A stretch of 64,000 nt of DNA from Chloroflexota bacterium (lineage in GTDB: Bacteria; Chloroflexota; FW602-bin22; JACPRP01), in assembly GCA_016210495.1 (NCBI GenBank), contig JACQUC010000208.1, forward strand, positions 28,434-92,433. Direction: 5' to 3'. The position numbers and the translations under genes are program-made. Each line of letters opens with the position of its first letter. Within the stretch, counting starts at the first letter, position 1. The notes beneath the pieces are model-generated. The model searched no databases, was not told the DNA's origin, and was given only the letters and a program-made list of their open reading frames with translations. Below are positions 58,919 through 64,000 of the stretch, one piece after another.

Positions 58919-59189
58919 GATTAAGGTGACAGACGATGGACTCACCACTAGGGCCTGCGGATGTATCGTTGAATGACGTAGAAGGACCCTGGGGTCCCGA
59001 GCACTTCAGCTTAGCAACTTACCACCAGCCGTGGTAGGCGCTGGGGGCCAAGAGAGAGGACAACCCGCCCAATGTGCGTGTGCCGCAAGGCCATACTTGA
59101 TTCCCCCAAGTTGTATCATCCTACCTGCCCCCTGGAACCTTTCCACCTCTCCCAACGTCTCTATGGTAAGAAAACCTGGGAGGGCAGCT

Positions 59190-62100
59190 ATGAAAAGCCT
59201 GACTCGCGGCGTCCACCTCCTGTTTGCGACGCTTGTTTTGCTCTCGGCCTGTGTCGTCCAGCCTGACGTGAGACCCACGACTTCACCAGATGCCGGTCCT
59301 ACGCCGGGTGCAGTCTCCAGGGCGACCGACGATCCCGTCGACGGCTACGTCGTCCTTGCACCTCGCGTGCTGCGCTCGGGCCAGCGCGAGGCCGTCTCTT
59401 TCTCGCTGCTCCGGGATAGCCGCCCGGCCAGGACCACCGTCCGGGTCGCGCTGCTGCACGACGGCAGGCCGGCCGCGGACTCCTTCGGCGTCGTCGACGG
59501 CAAGGGGGCCGTTGCGCTGAACGTCCCACGCCTGCCCGAAGGCGAGTATCAGATCGAGGTCTCGGGCAAGGGCTTTAAGGATCAGGCGCCTATTCGCGTC
59601 GAAGACGGCACCCTGCTCTTCGTCGAAACCGACAAGCCCATCTACAAGCCGGGCCAGACCATCCATATCCGCGTCCTGACCCTCGATCCCGAGCTGAGAC
59701 CCTTCTTGGCCGGCGAGGTAACCGTGGAAGCCCAGGACGCCAAGGGCATCAAGGTCTTCAAGAAGGTCGCCAACACCGACGAATTCGGTATGGCTACCCT
59801 GGACCTGCCCCTTTCTACCGAGCCCAACCTGGGCGTCTGGAAGCTCACCGGCCGCTCCGGCAAGCGCACCGCCCAGGTCGACGTCCGCGTCGAGGAGTAC
59901 GTGCTCCCCAAGTACGAAGTCAAGGTCGACTTGCGCAAGGACTGGTTCCTCGCTGGCGAGCGCATCGCGGGTGAGGTCGGCGCCGAGTACAGCTTCGGCA
60001 AGCCCGTGAAGGGCGAGGTCGAGATCAAGGCCACGCGCTACGTCGGCACCTGGCAGGAGTTCGCGCGCATCACCAAGCAGATGGATGGCAACGTCAGCTT
60101 CGATCTTCCGCCGGCCGGTTATGTGGCCGGAGTGCCAGCCGCCAAGGGCATGGGCAATGTCTCGTTGGAGGTGCTGGTGCGCGAGCAATCCACCGGATAC
60201 GAGGAGAAGACCACCCGGCTTCTCACCGTCGCCGCAAGCCCCATCGTCCTCCAAATCATCCCCGAGACGGCTGCCTTCAAGCCAGGCCTGCCCCTCAATC
60301 TGCTGGTCATCGCCGAATCGCCGGATAGGAAGCCGGCCGACGCCAATGTCAGCGTCCGCATCGGCTACATCGGCAAGGGCTTCCAGCAAATCAAGCAGGA
60401 GAACCATCCTATAACTGTTCGCAACGGCAAGGCTTTGCTCAAGGTCACGCCTCCCCAGGATGCCATCGCCCTGCAAATGAACGCTTCTTCCGGCCAGTCG
60501 GGGACGTCGCTCTCGCTGGAAGCCGGCTATTCACCCACAGGTAGCTTCATCCACGTCGAACAGGTAAGCCAGGGGCCTCTAAAGGTAGGCTCCACCCCCC
60601 GCTTCAAGGTGTCCGCGACGAAAGAGGCGGCTAACTTCTACTACGAGGTCGTCGGACGCGGCAAGGTCGTCTTCTCCAGCTTCTCACGCTCGCCGGAGAT
60701 TGGGCTCACCCTGACGCCGCTAATGGCTCCGTCCTCCCGCCTGCTGGTCTACCAGATACTGCCCAACAGTGAGGTCGCCGCGGACTTCGTCCCGTTTACG
60801 GTGGAAGGCAGCTACCCGCAGCAGGTGAGCGTGGCCTTTGCCAAGCCCGAGGTCAAGCCCGGGGATCCTGTGGACATCGACGTCAGCACGCAAGGCCCGG
60901 CCAAAGTCGGCTTAGCGGCCGTGGACCGCTCGGTATTCATCCTTGCCGAGAACCGCCTGAATCTTCAGCAGGTCTTTGACGAGCTTGAGCGCCTTTATCT
61001 GAAGCCGCAGGCGGAGCTGCACTCGGCGCGAATCCTCGACAACGTCAACGTCCGGGGCGCCAGAGATATCTTCCAGGACGCCGGCGTGGTCGTCATCAGC
61101 AACAAGTCGGTGCCGGAGGGCGTCAAGTACGAATCGCCGCGCAAGGCCCGTCTGGGCGTGGTGGCCGAGGGGGCACGGGGTGCACCGGTCCTCGCGGCTG
61201 CCCCGCAGGCGGCGTCCTCCAAATCGACGGAGGACAGGACCCAGGGGCTGGCCGAGGTGCAGCGGGTGCGCCAGTTCTTCCCCGAAACCTGGCTCTGGCA
61301 AGACGTCCGCACGGATCAAAACGGCAAGGCCACGACGAGGGTGACGGCCCCTGACAGCATCACGACCTGGATGCTCCGCGCCGTCGCCCTGTCCAAGGAG
61401 AACGGCCTCGGCATCGCGGAGGCCCAGCTCAAGGTCTTCCAGCCCTTCTTCTTCCAGGTCGATCTGCCATACTCGGCGGTGCGCAACGAGGAGTTCCCGG
61501 TGAAGATCGCCCTCTACAACTACACGAATGCGCGCCAGGAGTTCTTCGTGGACATCGAGAAGGCCGCCTGGTTCGACCTGCTCGACCAGGGGACAAAGCC
61601 CGCCACCGTCGGCCCGAACGACGTCGGCGGGGTTACCTTCAAGATCCGTCCCAGGGCCCTGGGTACTAACAAGCTCAAGATCACCGCGCGCAGCACTTCT
61701 ACCGCCGACGCCGTAATCAAGGAGCTACTGGTGGAGCCCGAGGGCGTGCCGAGGGAGACGGTGGAAAACCTCATCCTGTCGGCGGGCGCCGCCAGGAACC
61801 TGGACGTGTCGATCCCCGCGACCTCCGTCGACGGCTCAGGACGCGTCTATCTCACCGTCACCGGCAACTATCTGACCCAGACCATTGAGGGTCTGGAGCG
61901 ATTGCTCCAGATGCCCTTCGGGTGCGGCGAGCAGAACATGATCCTACTCGCGCCCAACGTTTTCGTCACCCGCTACCTCGAGCAGACCGATCAGTTGAAG
62001 CCCGAGGTAATGGCCAAGGCCGAAAAGCTGATGATCACCGGCTACCAGCGCGAGCTGATCTATCGGCGCACCGACGGCAGCTTCTCCGCCTTCGGCCAGC

Positions 62101-63380
62101 AGGACAAGGAGGGCAGCCTGTGGCTCACCGCCTTCGTCCTGAAGACCTTCGCCCAGGCGAAAGAGCTGATCTTCGTCGACGACGCCGTGCTGGACGCCGC
62201 CAGAGCCTGGATCACGCGCCAGCAGAAGGCCGATGGCTCCTTCGACCCGGTGGGCTTCGTGACCCACAAGGAGCTTCTCGGCGGGCTAAACGGCAAGACC
62301 GCCCTCACCGCCTACGTCGCCATCGCCCTCAAGGAGTCGGGCGAACAGGCGGTGTTCGCCAAAGCCACGGCCTATCTCGAGAGCAAAGTTGCTGCCATCG
62401 ACGATCCCTACACGATGGCCATCGTGACGTACGCATTGGAGCTTGCCAAAAGCGCGCGCGCCAAAGCGGCCTACGACAAGCTGATGGGGATGGCGCGGCA
62501 AAGCGACGACGGTCTGTATTGGGGCGCAGAGCACCGGATACCCGAGCCATTGCCACAAAAGCCTGGTTTGCTGATGCCCCCACAGCCACCTCAGCGCAAT
62601 CAAAGCGCCGCCGTCGAGACCACCGGCTACGCCACCCTGGCGTTGCTCGAGCACGGCGACCGTCCCAACGCCGCTCGTGCCGCCCGCTGGCTGGTGAGCC
62701 ATCGCAACGCCTACGGCGGGTTCGGCTCGACCCAGGATACCGTAGTCGGCCTGCACGCGCTCATCAAGTATGCGGCCGACGCCAGGTCCGACGTCGATAT
62801 CACCGTCGCGCTCAGGTCGGGCGCCTGGAGCAAGGAGGTTCGTGTCACCCCCGCCAACTCCGACGTGCTTCAGGTAGTGGAGATACCGGCAGGAAACGAG
62901 CTGCGGATCGAGACACGGGGCAGAGGCCAGGTGGTGGCGCAAGCGGTGCGCAGGTTCAACGTTCCGGCTGCGGAGCAAAAGGAGCTCTCCGCCTTCCAGA
63001 TCAAGGTCAATTATGGGACCGACAAAGTGGCCGTCGACGACCTCATCGACATATCCGCTACCATCAAATTCACGCCGCCGGTGCCGATGGAAGCAGGCAT
63101 GGTCGTCCTGGACATCGCCGTCCCGACCGGCTTCGCACCGGTCCACGAATCCATCGCGTCGATCGCCAAGAAGCAGCCCAAGCTCAAGCGCCACGACGTA
63201 GCCGGCCGTAAGGTGATCCTGTACATCGAGGATATGAGCCCGAACGAGGAACTGAGCTTCACCTTCCAGGCGCGCGCCCTGTATCCCGTCAAGGCCCAGG
63301 CCGTCACCTCGACCGCCTACGCCTACTACCGTCCCGAGTGGCGCGGCGAAAGCCTGGGGGGCGAGATGGTCGCTGAATAG
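59190..63380 (+). CDS. alpha-2-macroglobulin-like lipoprotein with thioester
   Basis: 1396 aa from ATG 59190 (GGGAGGG five bases upstream; the frame is open to 59031). Lipobox LVLLSAC. Macroglobulin domains include the highly characteristic LFVETDKPIYKPGQTIHIRV and VRVEEYVLPKYEVKVDL. A bait-like Ala/Ser region (about 650-690) is followed by FFPETWLWQDV. The thioester is MPFGCGEQNM (Cys912-Gln915), then an alpha6-barrel TED domain (TAYVAIALKESGEQAVFAKA) and a receptor-binding-like C-terminus ending YRPEWRGESLGGEMVAE. It traps attacking proteases at the cell surface. The usual PBP1C partner gene is absent. Confidence 0.93.
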   Translation: MKSLTRGVHLLFATLVLLSACVVQPDVRPTTSPDAGPTPGAVSRATDDPVDGYVVLAPRVLRSGQREAVSFSLLRDSRPARTTVRVALLHDGRPAADSFGVVDGKGAVALNVPRLPEGEYQIEVSGKGFKDQAPIRVEDGTLLFVETDKPIYKPGQTIHIRVLTLDPELRPFLAGEVTVEAQDAKGIKVFKKVANTDEFGMATLDLPLSTEPNLGVWKLTGRSGKRTAQVDVRVEEYVLPKYEVKVDLRKDWFLAGERIAGEVGAEYSFGKPVKGEVEIKATRYVGTWQEFARITKQMDGNVSFDLPPAGYVAGVPAAKGMGNVSLEVLVREQSTGYEEKTTRLLTVAASPIVLQIIPETAAFKPGLPLNLLVIAESPDRKPADANVSVRIGYIGKGFQQIKQENHPITVRNGKALLKVTPPQDAIALQMNASSGQSGTSLSLEAGYSPTGSFIHVEQVSQGPLKVGSTPRFKVSATKEAANFYYEVVGRGKVVFSSFSRSPEIGLTLTPLMAPSSRLLVYQILPNSEVAADFVPFTVEGSYPQQVSVAFAKPEVKPGDPVDIDVSTQGPAKVGLAAVDRSVFILAENRLNLQQVFDELERLYLKPQAELHSARILDNVNVRGARDIFQDAGVVVISNKSVPEGVKYESPRKARLGVVAEGARGAPVLAAAPQAASSKSTEDRTQGLAEVQRVRQFFPETWLWQDVRTDQNGKATTRVTAPDSITTWMLRAVALSKENGLGIAEAQLKVFQPFFFQVDLPYSAVRNEEFPVKIALYNYTNARQEFFVDIEKAAWFDLLDQGTKPATVGPNDVGGVTFKIRPRALGTNKLKITARSTSTADAVIKELLVEPEGVPRETVENLILSAGAARNLDVSIPATSVDGSGRVYLTVTGNYLTQTIEGLERLLQMPFGCGEQNMILLAPNVFVTRYLEQTDQLKPEVMAKAEKLMITGYQRELIYRRTDGSFSAFGQQDKEGSLWLTAFVLKTFAQAKELIFVDDAVLDAARAWITRQQKADGSFDPVGFVTHKELLGGLNGKTALTAYVAIALKESGEQAVFAKATAYLESKVAAIDDPYTMAIVTYALELAKSARAKAAYDKLMGMARQSDDGLYWGAEHRIPEPLPQKPGLLMPPQPPQRNQSAAVETTGYATLALLEHGDRPNAARAARWLVSHRNAYGGFGSTQDTVVGLHALIKYAADARSDVDITVALRSGAWSKEVRVTPANSDVLQVVEIPAGNELRIETRGRGQVVAQAVRRFNVPAAEQKELSAFQIKVNYGTDKVAVDDLIDISATIKFTPPVPMEAGMVVLDIAVPTGFAPVHESIASIAKKQPKLKRHDVAGRKVILYIEDMSPNEELSFTFQARALYPVKAQAVTSTAYAYYRPEWRGESLGGEMVAE

Positions 63381-63384
63381 CACG

Positions 63385-63425
63385 GAAATACGTGAACCGC
63401 AGAGACCGCAGAGAGCGCAACGCGC
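63385..63425. repeat. CGCAGAGA-type direct repeat
   Basis: Just after the macroglobulin stop, GTGAACCGCAGAGACCGCAG and GAGAGCGCAACGCG form a short degenerate direct repeat like those seen in many environmental genomes. Between it and the next gene lie about 110 bp with no other feature. Confidence 0.5.
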
Positions 63426-63534
63426 CGCGAGAGCCTTGCATGTTATCGAAAAGGCAGGCAAATTTAATCATTAGCCTTGCATTTTGCCGAGAATGTATGT
63501 AAAATGCTATTGAATAGACATTTAAGGAGTTGTT

Positions 63535-63834
63535 ATGACAGTCCCGAGGCCCCCTCAGCTCGTTGGAGAGACCAGTATCACAGGCAAGAATCAGATCAGC
63601 TTGCCAGCTCAGAGCGTCAGGGAACTGGGATGGGAGCGAGGGGACCGACTCATCGTAGAGATTCTTGGCGATGACTCCGTCCTGCTAATGCGCCGGCCTA
63701 CCAATTGGACGGAGGCGTTTGCTGGACGCTTTTCTCACCTATTTGGAACGCACGAGGAAACGCTGCTCTGGCTCGATCGAGAGCGTGATAGCTGGGACTC
63801 GGAGGGAACGGGTGACGACCGGCACGCTGGATGA
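63535..63834 (+). CDS. AbrB/MazE-family antitoxin
   Basis: 99 aa, ATG with AAGGAGTTGTT upstream. The swapped-hairpin DNA-binding motif ITGKNQISLPAQSVRELGWE-RGDRLIVEIL fits residues 14-43, and the C-terminal WTEAFAGRFSHLFGTHEETL would contact a PIN toxin. It overlaps the next gene by 23 bp. It would repress its own operon and neutralise the toxin. Confidence 0.85.
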   Translation: MTVPRPPQLVGETSITGKNQISLPAQSVRELGWERGDRLIVEILGDDSVLLMRRPTNWTEAFAGRFSHLFGTHEETLLWLDRERDSWDSEGTGDDRHAG

Positions 63835-64000
63835 GGCCCTCGGTCCAGCAGAAAGAGCTATGTTGGATAGCAGTGCTCTGCTAGCCTATCTGAATCGGAC
63901 GGAAACTGCCCACCCATTGGCAAAGCACCTGATGAGGCGCATCGAGGACAACGGCGATCCTCTGCACGGCCACTTTTCGGTCGTGAGCGCCTCGGAGCTT
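63812..64000 (+). CDS. PIN-domain toxin (VapC-like), 3' end outside window
   Basis: From GTG 63812 (GGAGGG six bases upstream) 63 codons run to the window edge: VTTGTLDEALGPAERAMLDS then SALLAYLNRTETAHPLAKHL. The MLDSSALLAYL segment is the first PIN motif with its catalytic Asp, and SVVSASEL holds the second acidic residue. An internal ATG 63860 is an alternative start. It pairs with the AbrB-type antitoxin. Confidence 0.8.
   Translation, partial: MTTGTLDEALGPAERAMLDSSALLAYLNRTETAHPLAKHLMRRIEDNGDPLHGHFSVVSASEL

Noticed and set aside
61922..63211. Long alternative frame inside the macroglobulin gene
   Set aside because: Arg/Gly-rich shadow of a high-GC gene; the true frame has the thioester and TED-domain motifs.

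Overview
The window reads as a chromosomal segment of a high-GC, probably Gram-positive-type bacterium, most likely a member of the Chloroflexota. This is an inference from gene content: many TTG/GTG starts with strong AGGAGG sites, many lipoproteins, a secreted protein carrying the 'GGxxxFGYPLT…VQYFQRARxE' repeat that I associate with Chloroflexota, a WDNAS-repeat subtilase, and many short palindromic intergenic repeats. No rRNA, tRNA, CRISPR array or replication origin was recognised.

Layout. 0-7.0 kb: two small hypothetical genes, an orphan MalK-type ATPase coupled to a drug-efflux MFS, then an enoyl-CoA hydratase / thiolase-fold / DUF35 group and a frameshifted HEAT-repeat gene. 7.0-12 kb: a VapBC-type toxin-antitoxin pair, chromate transporter ChrA and two tandem paralogous MFS transporters. 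12-25.8 kb: an envelope region containing a secreted repeat protein, a TolB-like propeller protein, MacAB, DUF4956, a VTC polyphosphate polymerase, a CotH-kinase lipoprotein, two cell-wall amidases and a small secreted protein. 26-36.5 kb: a Tat-exported DUF362 protein, a Kef-type antiporter, an NfeD/SPFH pair, and two DUF2229/HgdB-like proteins overlapping an ADP-ribosylglycohydrolase. 36.8-44.9 kb: CutA, an MFS, a 58-residue ferredoxin, small operons, a methyltransferase and envelope glycosyltransfer genes. 45-50.7 kb: a YfhO-type membrane glycosyltransferase, the subtilase and a membrane protein. 51-58.9 kb: a lower-GC, gene-degraded island with HEPN/MNT toxin-antitoxin relics and the 3' half of a BREX-type locus (cysteine desulfurase, zinc protein, BrxL, truncated PglZ), followed by a phosphorothioation-associated methyltransferase. 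59-64 kb: a large alpha-2-macroglobulin lipoprotein and a second toxin-antitoxin pair running off the end.

The main regulatory discovery is a set of five promoters (near 12.05, 19.26, 22.80, 23.84 and 47.79 kb). Each carries four TTAACA-like hexamers spaced exactly 11 bp apart, and each ends exactly 9 bp before a -10-like hexamer. This is the architecture of a PhoB/PhoP operator. The sites stand in front of the CotH-VTC-DUF4956 genes, MacAB, two small secreted proteins, and a YfhO/CsbB-like glycosylation operon. Together they suggest a phosphate-starvation regulon that stores or handles polyphosphate and remodels the cell envelope.

Gene decay is common. There are remnants of a P-type ATPase, a universal stress protein, a multicopper oxidase, a Dam-type methylase, a HEPN toxin and a NifS-type desulfurase, and the BREX PglZ gene is fused head-to-head with another 5'-truncated gene at about 56,605.
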